Source: an uncultured Candidatus Melainabacteria bacterium (lineage in GTDB: Bacteria; Cyanobacteriota; Vampirovibrionia; Gastranaerophilales; Gastranaerophilaceae). From it: a DNA stretch of 64,000 bases. The position numbers and the translations under genes are program-made. Shown here one piece after another: positions 39,348 through 49,856 of this stretch (positions are counted from its first letter, which is position 1; the number at the start of each line of letters is the position of its first letter). Under the pieces are notes generated by a model. That model did no database searches. It was not told the origin of the DNA and saw nothing but the letters and a program-made list of their open reading frames with translations. Location: contig CASLVD010000001.1 in NCBI GenBank assembly GCA_949398305.1, forward strand, positions 17,568 through 81,567, given 5' to 3'.

Positions 39348-39905
39348 TTAGTTATTAAAATTTCTCTGAGCAAATGACCAGCCGTTAACTTTGTAGAATT
39401 TTTTAACGTCAAATTTTTGAATATCCTGTTTTTCAGATATAGGCATGTACATTATGCTTGTTGGTTTGCGCGGCTCATCCTTCATCCCGAGGGCATGACC
39501 TATCTCATGAAGCATTGTTGTATAAACATAATTGTTAGAATATTTTTTTACTTTTGGACCTTTTAAGATTTTGATTTCAGCTTTAGTAATTTTCATACCG
39601 CTTGTTCTTACGCTGTTTGAACTGATTGAACCGTTTTTCCCGCTAAATTGTTCTGTAAACACTACGTCAATATCTGCAGGTCCTTTTTCAACAAAGTTAA
39701 ATTTTAAATTGCCGCCGCTTTCGCCTTGCCATTTTGAAAATGCACGGCGCATTGTATCTGCTTTTTCATCTTTTGGAATGTAAACATTAATCGGTGACTT
39801 TTGCCAGTGCGGAAAAGTCGCAGTACTTGTGGTTGAAGCAAATGCTGACAAACCTAAAAATGTAATAATTATTGCAATAATTCCAAATAAAGCTTTTTTA
39901 ATCAT
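39348..39905 (-). CDS. matrixin-type zinc metalloprotease, exported (paralog 3, Asp at the third ligand position)
   Basis: TTMLHEIGHALGMKDEPRKPTSIMYM; signal-like N-terminus. Confidence 0.8.
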   Translation of the reverse strand: MIKKALFGIIAIIITFLGLSAFASTTSTATFPHWQKSPINVYIPKDEKADTMRRAFSKWQGESGGNLKFNFVEKGPADIDVVFTEQFSGKNGSISSNSVRTSGMKITKAEIKILKGPKVKKYSNNYVYTTMLHEIGHALGMKDEPRKPTSIMYMPISEKQDIQKFDVKKFYKVNGWSFAQRNFNN

Positions 39906-39959
39906 AATTTATACCTTTCAATTTGAATTATAATTTAACGTTTGAGATAAGGCAAGATG

Positions 39960-41210
39960 TTAATCTGCGGTAGAAAATGAATAAATTATTTCTCTATCGT
40001 AACTTTCACCTTTCTTCAAAATCCCTTTTTCAGTGAAACTTTCTGTGTTTATGGCGTTCGGGTAGAATTGAGGTTCTACACAGAAGCCTGAGCGTTTTTC
40101 ATAGCGAAGTCCGTGTTTTCCGTTTGGCTGTGCGGATTTTCCAAGATGGTTTGCCGTATAGAACTGAAATCCCGGTAAATTTGTTGAAACTTTCAACTTG
40201 ATTCCTGTCTTATCAGAAACTACATTTGCAACATCAATTAAAGTTTTGCCGTCATAGTTGTCTATACAGTAGTTTTGGTCAAAGCCCGAACCGATTTTGA
40301 GCTGGTCGGATTCAGAATTTATAACATCTTTAATTTTTTGTGCTTTTTTAAAATCAAACGGAGTTCCTTCTACAGGAATAATTTCACCTGTCGGAACTGC
40401 TATTTCACTATTTTTAGTTATATTTGAAGAATTTGGAAGGGTTACGGTATGTTCAAGCACCGAATTTTCCTGTGCGTTTTCTGCTCCGTCAAGGTTGAAA
40501 TATGTGTGGTTTGTCATATTTATAATTGTATCCGCATCGGATTCCGCGTGATATTGAATATGTAAGTTATTATCATTATCAAATTTGTAAGTTACTTTTG
40601 CTGTTACGTTTCCGGGATATCCGCTTTCCATATCTTTTTTGATGTAAGTAAACTCGATTCCGTCAGGTAATACATTTGCCTGCCAGTTTCTCACGTCAAA
40701 TCCTTCAGAACCGCCGTGAGAATGAGTTTTACCGTTATCTTTGTTACATTCTAATGAATATTCTTTGTCATTGATTGTAAATTTCCCGTTACTGATTTTG
40801 TTTGCATAAGGTCCGATTGTGCCGCCGGCATGACCTACAGGAGATTCCTCATAAGGGGTTACATTATCATAACCTTGAGTGACATCTTTTAGTTTGCCAT
40901 CTTTATCAGGAACTTTTATTGATGTTATTGTTGCACCAAATGTTGATAAATCTACACTCGCTCCGTTTTTATTTGTTATTGTGTAAAGTTGCGCTTCTTC
41001 ATTCGTTTTTTTGATTGTTCCGAAAGATTTTTTATCGATTTTTATTCCGTCATAATTTGAATCAATTTCATTATTTTTAAATGAAATACTTTTTGTAAAA
41101 GTATCTTCTTTGATTTCTCTGTTTGCAGCATAAACCTGATTTTGTACAGCTTTTGGCTGTATATTACGGTTTGTGTTAAACATAAAATGAGGATTAAAAT
41201 CTATCGGCAT
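39960..41210 (-). CDS. aldose 1-epimerase family protein with ~75-aa N-terminal extension
   Basis: LSTFGATITSIKVPDKDGKLKDVTQGYD, VGHAGGTIGPYANKISNGKF, NMTNHTYFNLDG, GFQFYTANHLG. Confidence 0.88.
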   Translation of the reverse strand: MPIDFNPHFMFNTNRNIQPKAVQNQVYAANREIKEDTFTKSISFKNNEIDSNYDGIKIDKKSFGTIKKTNEEAQLYTITNKNGASVDLSTFGATITSIKVPDKDGKLKDVTQGYDNVTPYEESPVGHAGGTIGPYANKISNGKFTINDKEYSLECNKDNGKTHSHGGSEGFDVRNWQANVLPDGIEFTYIKKDMESGYPGNVTAKVTYKFDNDNNLHIQYHAESDADTIINMTNHTYFNLDGAENAQENSVLEHTVTLPNSSNITKNSEIAVPTGEIIPVEGTPFDFKKAQKIKDVINSESDQLKIGSGFDQNYCIDNYDGKTLIDVANVVSDKTGIKLKVSTNLPGFQFYTANHLGKSAQPNGKHGLRYEKRSGFCVEPQFYPNAINTESFTEKGILKKGESYDREIIYSFSTAD

Positions 41211-41226
41211 AATTACTCCTTTTTAC

Positions 41227-41616
41227 TTATTGAATAAATTCTTTATAAACTTCTGCGCCTGAATTACGGGCAATGGTTTTTGGAAGATACAAAACATTGT
41301 GTTTTTCAGCTATTTGTTTTATTGACGGTGAAGCTGAAATTATAACTGTTTTACAATTTTTATAATATTTACTGTATGTTTTAATCTGTTCAACAAGCCA
41401 TTCTCCTGCAAGCTTTGGCAGAAAATCACTTTCCATTTGCAAATCAGTAAATATTACATCGTACGGCTCGTCAATTGATGCTTCAATTTTTCCTACGGCT
41501 TCTTTTGCGCTGAATGCAGAATCTATTTTAAGTCCTTCCGGATTTATGTATTCCAGATTGTTTTGGTGAAATCTTACCCAGCCCGGTACATCATCGACAA
41601 TTAAAATCTTTTTCAT
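41227..41616 (-). CDS. response regulator receiver-domain protein
   Basis: KKILIVDDVPGWVRFHQNNL...DVIFTDLQMESDFLPKLAG...TVIISASPS. Confidence 0.8.
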   Translation of the reverse strand: MKKILIVDDVPGWVRFHQNNLEYINPEGLKIDSAFSAKEAVGKIEASIDEPYDVIFTDLQMESDFLPKLAGEWLVEQIKTYSKYYKNCKTVIISASPSIKQIAEKHNVLYLPKTIARNSGAEVYKEFIQ

Positions 41617-41711
41617 AGTTAAATAATACCACCAAAACAAGAAAATGACCTGAAAAGGGGGTGAAAAATTTAACAAATTCCTTAAATATATTACAAAAAA
41701 GGATATAATTT

Positions 41712-42188
41712 ATGAAACTAAAAATTTTACTTCTGCTGCTTTTGGCTATGTTTACAGCGCCGTCTGTTTTTGCAAGCACGACTCAAAATGCTGTTGAATT
41801 TTTTAAGCAGTATCAGAATTATGCAAATAATTATGATGAAGAACTTTTAAAAATGTATTCTCCTAATGCAAAAATTATCCGCGAAGTTGTGAAACCGACC
41901 GGAGAAACCGTTGATGTTGTGATTCCGCCAAAGAGGTTTTTTAAAGAGTTGAAAATCGGGCAAAAAACTGCTAAACTTAAAAAGTATAAAAATAAGTACA
42001 GAAATATTACTGCTCAGGAAACCCCTGATGGTATTAAAATCAGTGCGGAAAGGCAGCCGTCAAAAGAAACTTACTGGTTAAAAATGTATCAAATTATTCA
42101 AAATACCGATTCAGGATTTAAAATTAAAGAAGAAATGATGCAAACAAAGGTTCAGTCTTTCCTGAGACATAAAAATAAAGGTGAATAA
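41712..42188 (+). CDS. hypothetical exported protein
   Basis: Signal-like MKLKILLLLLLAMFTAPSVFA. Confidence 0.6.
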   Translation: MKLKILLLLLLAMFTAPSVFASTTQNAVEFFKQYQNYANNYDEELLKMYSPNAKIIREVVKPTGETVDVVIPPKRFFKELKIGQKTAKLKKYKNKYRNITAQETPDGIKISAERQPSKETYWLKMYQIIQNTDSGFKIKEEMMQTKVQSFLRHKNKGE

Positions 42189-43243
42189 TGAATAAATTCA
42201 GGTTTTTAACAGCAGGTGAAAGTCATGGACAATGCTTAACTGCAATAATAGAAGGGCTTCCGGCAGGAATAAGCATCGATATTGATTTCATAAATAATGA
42301 ACTAAGCCGCCGACAACAGGGTTACGGCCGCGGAGAAAGAATGAAAATCGAAACTGATATGGTTGAAATTACATCAGGTGTTCGGTTTGGAAAAACACTC
42401 GGTTCTCCGATTACTCTTGTTGTTAAAAATCGTGATTTTGAGGCGTGGAAAAAAATTATGAGTATTGCGCCCGAAGATGTTACCGATGAAAAAGCTTTTT
42501 CAACATTCCGCCCGGGACACGCGGATTACGCAGGCAGTGTAAAATATAACCAAAAAGATTTGCGTAACGTGCTAGAGCGCTCAAGTGCCCGTAAAACCGC
42601 AATTGAAGTTGCAGTCGGTGCGGTTGCCAAGTTGCTGTTAAAAGAACTTGATATTACAGGAACATCAAAAGTCACTCAAATAGGGTCAGCCTGTTGTCCT
42701 GCAAATTTCCCTGAAGAAGTAGATATAATGCGCGGTAAAGGTGATACAATCGGTGGTAAATTTGTTGTTCTTTATAAAAATTTGCCTGTCGGTTTAGGGT
42801 CATATGTCCATTGGGACAGAAAAATTGACGGACGACTTGCACAGGCAGTTATGAGTATTCCGGCTGTAAAAGTTGTTGAAATCGGCACAAACCCGCTTGG
42901 ATATCAGGGAAGCGCTTATCATGATGAAATTTTTGTTAGTGATGGCGAAATTGAACATAAAACTAATAATGCCGGAGGTGTTGAAGGCGGAATGACTAAT
43001 GGTGAAGACCTTGTAATATCAGGGGTTATGAAACCGATTCCGACAATGAAAACCCCGCTTAAGTCCGTTGATTCACAAACTATGGAAGAAACAGAAGCTC
43101 ATTTTGAACGTTCTGATGTTTGCGCGGTTGAAGCTTGTGCTGTTGTTGCAGAAGCCCGTGTCGCATGGGTTCTTGCCGATGAAATTCTGTTAAAATACGG
43201 CGGTGATTCGTTAGACGAATTAAAACATAATTATAATAAATAA
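42188..43243 (+). CDS. aroC: chorismate synthase
   Basis: TAGESHGQCLTAIIEGLPAG, RRQQGYGRGERMKIE, FRPGHADYAG, RSSARKTA. Confidence 0.96.
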   Translation: MNKFRFLTAGESHGQCLTAIIEGLPAGISIDIDFINNELSRRQQGYGRGERMKIETDMVEITSGVRFGKTLGSPITLVVKNRDFEAWKKIMSIAPEDVTDEKAFSTFRPGHADYAGSVKYNQKDLRNVLERSSARKTAIEVAVGAVAKLLLKELDITGTSKVTQIGSACCPANFPEEVDIMRGKGDTIGGKFVVLYKNLPVGLGSYVHWDRKIDGRLAQAVMSIPAVKVVEIGTNPLGYQGSAYHDEIFVSDGEIEHKTNNAGGVEGGMTNGEDLVISGVMKPIPTMKTPLKSVDSQTMEETEAHFERSDVCAVEACAVVAEARVAWVLADEILLKYGGDSLDELKHNYNK

Positions 43244-43264
43244 AGTTTAGTTGTAGGTGGAATT

Positions 43265-43696
43265 ATGAGTAATATATTATCAAGATTATTTTCCGTAAAA
43301 AGAAGCGGAATGAACCGGGTTTTTTGCGTGTTGGGCATAAAAATAAAAATTCCGATGAATACGACCTGTTATTTACCTGATACCAAAATGCTGCGTGATA
43401 ATAATATTGAATTTCCGCATCCTATTGGGATAGTTATTGCCAAAAGTGCAAAACTGGGTAAAAACTGTGTTATATATCAAAACGTCACAATAGGTGCAAA
43501 ATCTCGTGAAAAAGCAAATGAAGGAGAGTTTCCGACAATCGGCGATAATGTTATAATTTATGCGGGAGCTTGTGTTGTCGGCGGAATAACTGTTGGAAAT
43601 AATGTTCAAATCGGTGCGAATTCTGTTGTTACAAAAGATGTTCCTGATAACTGTGTTGTAGCAGGAAATCCTGCCCGGATAATTAAGATGTTATAA
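43265..43696 (+). CDS. hexapeptide-repeat acyltransferase (serine acetyltransferase-like)
   Basis: [24 protein letters not shown]...[49 protein letters not shown]. Confidence 0.85.
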   Translation: MSNILSRLFSVKRSGMNRVFCVLGIKIKIPMNTTCYLPDTKMLRDNNIEFPHPIGIVIAKSAKLGKNCVIYQNVTIGAKSREKANEGEFPTIGDNVIIYAGACVVGGITVGNNVQIGANSVVTKDVPDNCVVAGNPARIIKML

Positions 43697-43772
43697 ACTC
43701 TGCCTTGGCGGGTAATTTATTTTAAAACTCCACTGTTTAAACATGGTTTATGTCAAAGAGGAGTTTTTAATT

Positions 43773-44630
43773 ATGAAGAGTAACATTTACCAATCAGAAG
43801 TTATATATTTGAATGCGTTAAGAAATCTGTTTATAGAAATGACCGCTAAAAACTGTAATCAGCACTGTAAGCATTGTTACATCGATTTTCCAAAGTATAA
43901 AAAAGAAACTGATTTTATCAGTATTGATGTTATAAAACAAGCACTTAACGATACAACTCTTGATAATATTGAATGTATTTACTTAACAGGTGCTGAACCT
44001 ATGACGCATCCTGATTTTAATGCGATTTTAAGACTTTGCTTGAAACGTTCAAATGTTTGTATTTGCACTAACGGTTCGTTTATCAATGAAAAAAAAGCAC
44101 GCTTTTTGAAAAAAGTTGAGGATGAATCTATGAATGAAATAATTTTTAAAATCAGCATAGATCACTATGATGAAGTTAAAAATGATGATATAAGATATAG
44201 AGGAGCTTTCCGTCAGGCAGTTTTTGCGGTTAAACATCTGGTAAAATATAATTTTAACCCTATAATTACAGTCGCCAATTATTATAAATTGCCGATGGAT
44301 GAGTTGTTTAATGGATTTCAGGCTCTTTTTGACAGAAACAGGTTTGAACTGGATAGCTCTAATCTTCAAGTTATTCCATGGCATGATAAGTCTGAAAAAC
44401 TTGAAGATGAAATTCACAGCAGCTGGGAAAAACTGGATTGCGAATATGGTAGAATACTTACTGTAAATGGCGTATATACATGTCCTTTCTTAGCAAATGA
44501 TTACCGCGGGCGCTGCGGCAGTACTTTTGCCGATTACAATAAAAAAAGCTCGCTTGAAACGAGCTTCTGTAATACTTGTATGAAGTCTAAAAAACAATTG
44601 TTTTCAATAGATTTTTCTCAATTTGAATAA
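43773..44630 (+). CDS. radical SAM protein
   Basis: NCNQHCKHCYIDFP (CxxxCxxC), IYLTGAEPMTHPDF; C-terminal Cys cluster FCNTCMKSKK. Confidence 0.85.
   Translation: MKSNIYQSEVIYLNALRNLFIEMTAKNCNQHCKHCYIDFPKYKKETDFISIDVIKQALNDTTLDNIECIYLTGAEPMTHPDFNAILRLCLKRSNVCICTNGSFINEKKARFLKKVEDESMNEIIFKISIDHYDEVKNDDIRYRGAFRQAVFAVKHLVKYNFNPIITVANYYKLPMDELFNGFQALFDRNRFELDSSNLQVIPWHDKSEKLEDEIHSSWEKLDCEYGRILTVNGVYTCPFLANDYRGRCGSTFADYNKKSSLETSFCNTCMKSKKQLFSIDFSQFE
44541..44566 (-). terminator. rho-independent terminator (minus strand) embedded in the 3' end of the radical SAM CDS
   Basis: Minus strand AAGCTCGtttcaagCGAGCTTTTTTTATT. Confidence 0.6.
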
Positions 44631-45218
44631 TTATTTTTTAGCGTATAATTTAACTTTGAAGTTTATAAGAAGAATTTTTTTATTCTTTTTATAAGGAACG
44701 ATTTCAGCAGTTTGAATATCTAAGAAATGTTCGTGTTTATACATTTCTTTAAGGAAATTGTCGTAATTTGAATAGTTACCGACCATTTCCATATTCAATC
44801 TTGCTACGTTATACTGGCTTCCTGCGCCTGAAACGAAAGCATCATCTTTTGGATCGTAATCGTATTTGATAGATCTTACTTTAATCTGGTTTGCACGAAC
44901 AAGCTGAAGAACTTCTGCAAATTCACCTGCAATAACTGCTTCTGTATCTAAGCCTGACATAACAGGTTTATAAAACGGTTTTTCACTGTTTTTGCTTTCG
45001 TTTTCTTTAGCTTTTTCTTCTTGTTCTTTTCTTTTATATTCGTCTAACTTGGCTTGTTTTTCCTGTACAGTTGCGGTTTTTTGCGCAACTTCTTCATTCG
45101 CAGCTGTATAACTCTGGTAATTTTCGTAAATTTTACTTCCGGTGTAACCAAGTCCTACAAATATTAAAACGATTAAAGCAATCGGTATAATAAATTGTTT
45201 TAATTTTTCACTATCCAT
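44631..45218 (-). CDS. PilO-like type IV pilus assembly protein
   Basis: Single N-terminal TM, coiled coil, PilO-like C-terminal domain; follows PilN-like gene. Confidence 0.6.
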   Translation of the reverse strand: MDSEKLKQFIIPIALIVLIFVGLGYTGSKIYENYQSYTAANEEVAQKTATVQEKQAKLDEYKRKEQEEKAKENESKNSEKPFYKPVMSGLDTEAVIAGEFAEVLQLVRANQIKVRSIKYDYDPKDDAFVSGAGSQYNVARLNMEMVGNYSNYDNFLKEMYKHEHFLDIQTAEIVPYKKNKKILLINFKVKLYAKK

Positions 45219-45237
45219 TTTTTATCCTTTTAAATAA

Positions 45238-46932
45238 TTATTGTGCATCTTGTGGATTGCCGGCAGTTGCTGCTGCTGGTGCCGGAGTCGCTGCCGGAGT
45301 TGCCGCCGGAGTCGCCGGTGTTGAACTTTTTGATTTATTTCCGTCAGCTAATTTTGAAAAGAATGATTTTAATTCACTGTCATTCATATTTGTGATTTCA
45401 AAAATATAAGGTGCTGTATCAATTGTAGAAATTGTACTGTCTACAACTGTGTCTAAAGAACCTGCTTTTAAATCAAGTTTACTTAAACGTAATTTTGATT
45501 CAATAAGAGAATCTTTAAGATTTTTGAAAAATACATAAACATCTTCAACAGAATCTGCGCAGCCTTTGATGTTAATTTTACCATCATCAGTTGTCATAAA
45601 GTATGTCAAATAGATATCTTTAGGAATTGATTCACCCAAAGCTGCATATGCCATAATTTTTGTTCTGTTATTTTTAAGAACTTTTTCGATTTCTGCAACA
45701 GCATCAAAAGAGGTGTCGCCTTTTTCTTTTTCAAATTCTTTTAATTGAGCATCAAGTTGAGTAATTTGGTTGTCAAGTTCTGTGCTTTTTTCTTGTGTTT
45801 TAACAGCCATATCATTTGTAAACCAGCATCCGATACCCATAGGTGTCATTAATATTGCCAATAGTATTGTAACAAGTACAGATGCTTTTGCCGGAGTCAA
45901 TTCAAGGCTTCCGATATTTATAACTGCGACTTCAACTTTTGCCTTGCCTTTTTCTGCAATAAAGTTTACATCAACAGGCATTAAACCTGCAGGTGTAATT
46001 GCCCCGATTGAGTGTAATGAAACCTTAATTTGATCGTCTGAAAGTACGTTCAAACTCATTTCCATCAAAGGTTCTTTTCTGAATTGGTTATCTTCAACAA
46101 AAAGTGTTTGACCGCCGAATTGTAAACGTCCTGCAAGAATTTCTGCAGAAACCAAATCTGTTTCAGATAAAACAACCAGTGAGCTTGACGGAGTACTCAT
46201 CAATGCAATTTGAGCAGCGTTTTCAATAGCTGAGTAAATCTCTTCTCCTTCATAGGATTTTAGAGGAAGCGGTTCTTCATAGTATTCAAGGATTCTTTTA
46301 CCTTGCAAACCAAGCATTTGGAAACCGCTGTTGTTGATAATCATCAAACTCCAGGAGTGGTCATTTTGCATTTGCTCAGCGGCAATTCCTGTAACATTTA
46401 AACCTTTCAAAGCTGCAAATAATGAGCATTCAACGCTGACAAGAGTTGCCCCCATTGCTGTTAGGATTTCTCTGATTTTATTTACTGCATCAGCTTGAAT
46501 TGCTGTATAGAATACATTTCTTGAATCTGAATTAGAAGAAGCTAAAGCATCAAACCAGAATGGTAACGGCTCTTTGCGTTTGAAAATGAATGATTGTTCC
46601 AATTCACCGATTACAATGTTTGTAATTGCGTTGTCATCTAATAAAAGCGGCAAACCTTCTTTTGTACCGAACCAAACGGTTGGTAAGCTTAAGTGTACAT
46701 TTGCTTTTGCCGGATTGATGTTACGCATTTGAAATAATGTTTCAAGACTTGCTTTAAAGTCATCATAACTTGCAACTTCTCTTAATGCTTCATTATAGTC
46801 TATAGGAGTTTGTGCGTATGATTTAACATTTCCGTGCTTGTCAAGTTCAATCATTTCCATGCCGCAAGCAGGCGAAATGGTTACATATACGTCAGTTCCT
46901 CCACCAAATCCAAATAAATTATTTAATGACAT
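45238..46932 (-). CDS. PilM/PilN-like fusion protein (type IV pilus inner-membrane complex)
   Basis: N-terminal ATPase-like pilus domain followed by TM (SVLVTILLAILMTPMGIGCWF) and PilN-like periplasmic part; adjacent to PilO-like gene. Confidence 0.55.
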   Translation of the reverse strand: MSLNNLFGFGGGTDVYVTISPACGMEMIELDKHGNVKSYAQTPIDYNEALREVASYDDFKASLETLFQMRNINPAKANVHLSLPTVWFGTKEGLPLLLDDNAITNIVIGELEQSFIFKRKEPLPFWFDALASSNSDSRNVFYTAIQADAVNKIREILTAMGATLVSVECSLFAALKGLNVTGIAAEQMQNDHSWSLMIINNSGFQMLGLQGKRILEYYEEPLPLKSYEGEEIYSAIENAAQIALMSTPSSSLVVLSETDLVSAEILAGRLQFGGQTLFVEDNQFRKEPLMEMSLNVLSDDQIKVSLHSIGAITPAGLMPVDVNFIAEKGKAKVEVAVINIGSLELTPAKASVLVTILLAILMTPMGIGCWFTNDMAVKTQEKSTELDNQITQLDAQLKEFEKEKGDTSFDAVAEIEKVLKNNRTKIMAYAALGESIPKDIYLTYFMTTDDGKINIKGCADSVEDVYVFFKNLKDSLIESKLRLSKLDLKAGSLDTVVDSTISTIDTAPYIFEITNMNDSELKSFFSKLADGNKSKSSTPATPAATPAATPAPAAATAGNPQDAQ

Positions 46933-47041
46933 ATCTTCCTTTTTACTCTTCTTACTATAATCTTATTTTTATTATACAATATATTTTATAAATGAAAAAA
47001 TCTTAACATAAATTTACACCATATGGAGGATAAAATTTTAT

Positions 47042-47950
47042 ATGCAAGCATTAGTTGAAAGTATAAATAAGCTGAAAAAAGAGAAAAAAGCAGTAATATT
47101 GGCACATTGTTATCAGCCTGTTGAAATTGATTTAGTGGCGGATTATGTTGGTGATTCGTTGTATTTAAGCCAAGTTGCAGCTAAAACGGATGCTGAAATT
47201 ATAATTTTTGCAGGTGTTTATTTTATGGCACAGACTGCAAAAATTTTATCTCCTGATAAAAAAGTTATATTACCTCAAATCGATGCCGGCTGCCGCATGG
47301 CTGATATGATTGATTATAATCAGCTTTTGGAATTTAAAGCAAAAAATCCGGGTATTCCGACAGTTTGTTATGTGAATTCAACTGCTGAAGTTAAATCAGA
47401 GTGCGATTTATGTTGTACAAGTTCTAATGCGGTTAAAGTTGTTGCAAGTCTTAATACTGATAAAATTTTATTTCTTCCGGATACTTATTTAGGCAAATGG
47501 GTTGAAAAACAGCTTGGTAATGTTGAAGTTATTACATATCCGGGATTTTGTCCTACACACTTGCAAATTCGCCCTGATGATATTGAAGCTGCAAGAAATA
47601 CTTATCCTGAAGCTCTTGTTCTGGCACATCCTGAATGTCATATGTCGGTTTCTGAGATGGCTGATTATGTCGGAAGTACTACAGGCATTATGAATTTTGC
47701 AAAAAATTCAGATAACAAATCATTTATTATTGCTACAGAACAAGGTGTTGTTGATAGACTTAAACGGGATTATCCTGATAAGGAATTTATTCCTGTTAAA
47801 AATAATATAGTTTGTCCGAATATGAAAATGACATCTTTGGAAGATATTCTAAAAGTTCTGGAAGATGAATCAAACGAGATTTTTGTTGATGAAAATATCG
47901 TACAAAAAGCCGTAAAATGTATTGACAGAATGCTGGAGGTTTCAAAGTAA
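47042..47950 (+). CDS. nadA: quinolinate synthase
   Basis: ILAHCYQPVEIDLVADYVGDSLYLSQVAAKTDAEIIIFAGVYFMAQTAKILSPDKKVILPQIDAGCRMADM. Confidence 0.96.
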   Translation: MQALVESINKLKKEKKAVILAHCYQPVEIDLVADYVGDSLYLSQVAAKTDAEIIIFAGVYFMAQTAKILSPDKKVILPQIDAGCRMADMIDYNQLLEFKAKNPGIPTVCYVNSTAEVKSECDLCCTSSNAVKVVASLNTDKILFLPDTYLGKWVEKQLGNVEVITYPGFCPTHLQIRPDDIEAARNTYPEALVLAHPECHMSVSEMADYVGSTTGIMNFAKNSDNKSFIIATEQGVVDRLKRDYPDKEFIPVKNNIVCPNMKMTSLEDILKVLEDESNEIFVDENIVQKAVKCIDRMLEVSK

Positions 47951-47951
47951 A

Positions 47952-48722
47952 ATGGAAAAACCCGAAGATAAAGTTATGAATGATATTATTTTTGGCAAAA
48001 ATTCTGTTATGGAAGCTTTGATTGCCGGAAACAGAGAAATTAATAAAATTCTTATATCAAAAAATATTCACACAGATAATAAGATTAATAAAATAAAAGA
48101 ACTTGCGCAAAACAAAGGAATTGTTTTTCAGTTCGTTGCAAAGGAAAAATTCCAGCCATATGCGGAATTTAATCATCAGGGAATTATTGCACAGATTTCT
48201 CCGATAAAATATGCAGATTTGGATGAATTTTTGCAGGAACGGGAACATACAAATTCATCGCTTGTGATTCTTGATGGAGTTGAAGATTCCCATAATCTTG
48301 GCGCAATTATAAGAACTTGTGTTTGCGCAGGGGTTGATGGTATTATTATTCCTTCTCGCCGCAATGTTCAGGTGAATTCAATTGTTGAAAAAACCAGTGC
48401 CGGTGCGATAAATCATATTCCTATTATCAAAGTAAATAGCCTGATTAACGCAGTTGAAACTCTAAAGAATAACAACTGGTGGATAATTGCAACAGACGCA
48501 TCTGCAAAAGATAATTATTTTGATGTTAAATATGATGATATGAACTTTGCAGTAATAATGGGCGCTGAGCACGCAGGAGTATCAAAATCACTTCTTAAAG
48601 CATCGGATTTTGTTGTAAAAATCCCTATGCAAAACAGTTTTAATTCGTTAAATGTTTCAAATGCTTTAAGTGCAATAATTTTTGAAACCCTTCGTCAGAA
48701 ATTAATTAATAAAGTTAAATAA
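47952..48722 (+). CDS. rlmB: 23S rRNA (guanosine-2'-O-)-methyltransferase RlmB-like (SpoU family)
   Basis: IIFGKNSVMEALIAG, LDGVEDSHNLGAIIRTCVCAGVDGIIIP, MGAEHAGVSKSLLKASDFVVKIPMQNSFNSLNVSNALSAIIFE. Confidence 0.93.
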   Translation: MEKPEDKVMNDIIFGKNSVMEALIAGNREINKILISKNIHTDNKINKIKELAQNKGIVFQFVAKEKFQPYAEFNHQGIIAQISPIKYADLDEFLQEREHTNSSLVILDGVEDSHNLGAIIRTCVCAGVDGIIIPSRRNVQVNSIVEKTSAGAINHIPIIKVNSLINAVETLKNNNWWIIATDASAKDNYFDVKYDDMNFAVIMGAEHAGVSKSLLKASDFVVKIPMQNSFNSLNVSNALSAIIFETLRQKLINKVK

Positions 48723-48787
48723 TACGATTAGATGAGCCTAAAATCAGTTGTTAGTTATATCATTAGCATATAAGATTGGAGCATACT

Positions 48788-49807
48788 GTGAAAAAAGAAT
48801 TTGAACAATTTGGTATATTAACAGATGATATTTCTGATGAGAATATAGATTTTAAAAAATTACAGGAAATTGAACCTGACAGCGATGATGAAGACGGTGA
48901 GGACGTCTTAAAATCCGTTGAAGATCCAAAAGTACAGGAAAGTCTTTTATCTGTAAATTCAGATGACAGTGTTAAAATATATTTAAGACAAATAGGTAAA
49001 ATTCCGCTTCTATCTTCAGAAGAAGAGCTTGATTTAGCAAAGAAAATTCAGGAAGAACGCGATGAATTTTCAAAAGATCTTCTTGTAAATGCTAATCTTC
49101 GCCTTGTTGTAAGTATTGCAAAAAAATATATCGGCAGAGGTTTGTCTTTTCTTGATTTGATTCAGGAAGGCAATGTCGGATTGATTAAAGCTGCAGGGCG
49201 TTTTGATTATAAAAAAGGTTATAAATTTTCAACATATGCGACCTGGTGGATTCAGCAGTCAATTACTCGTGCGATAGCAGATAAGGCAAGAATTATAAGA
49301 CTTCCGATTCATATGATTGATTCAATCGGTAAAATTAGACGTGCAACGATTGATTTGACTACAGAACTCGGACACCCGCCAACAAAACAAGAAATTGCAT
49401 ATAGATTAGGACTACCGGTTTCAAAACTTACTGCAATAATTAAGTCTGCGCAATCTACAGTAAGTATGGATACACCGGCAACATCTGATGAGGATTCATC
49501 AAAAATTGCTGATTTTATTGTGGATAATTCAACAATTACGCCTGACGGGAAGGTTTCTCACGACAGTTTGCTTGAAGATATCAGAAGAATGTTGAACCAG
49601 CTTAGCCAAAAAGAGCGTGATGTGTTGATTTTACGCTACGGTCTGGATAATAACGGTATGAAAAAAACTTTGGATGAAATCGGTTCACAGTATGGTGTTT
49701 CCAGAGAAAGAATCCGTCAGATAGAAAACCGTGCAATTTCAAAACTCAAGAAGCTTTGTAAAAACGAAAAACTTCACGATGGTTTGATGAATTATTTTGC
49801 AGGATAG
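48788..49807 (+). CDS. rpoD: RNA polymerase sigma-70 factor (RpoD/SigA type)
   Basis: [94 protein letters not shown] start likely. Confidence 0.93.
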   Translation: MKKEFEQFGILTDDISDENIDFKKLQEIEPDSDDEDGEDVLKSVEDPKVQESLLSVNSDDSVKIYLRQIGKIPLLSSEEELDLAKKIQEERDEFSKDLLVNANLRLVVSIAKKYIGRGLSFLDLIQEGNVGLIKAAGRFDYKKGYKFSTYATWWIQQSITRAIADKARIIRLPIHMIDSIGKIRRATIDLTTELGHPPTKQEIAYRLGLPVSKLTAIIKSAQSTVSMDTPATSDEDSSKIADFIVDNSTITPDGKVSHDSLLEDIRRMLNQLSQKERDVLILRYGLDNNGMKKTLDEIGSQYGVSRERIRQIENRAISKLKKLCKNEKLHDGLMNYFAG

Positions 49808-49822
49808 GGGTAAATCAAAAAT

Positions 49823-49848
49823 CCCCTTTCCTAAGTTTATGAAAGGGG
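49823..49848. terminator. rho-independent terminator after sigma factor gene
   Basis: CCCCTTTCctaagtttatGAAAGGGG. Confidence 0.65.
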
Positions 49849-49856
49849 GAAAAGTT

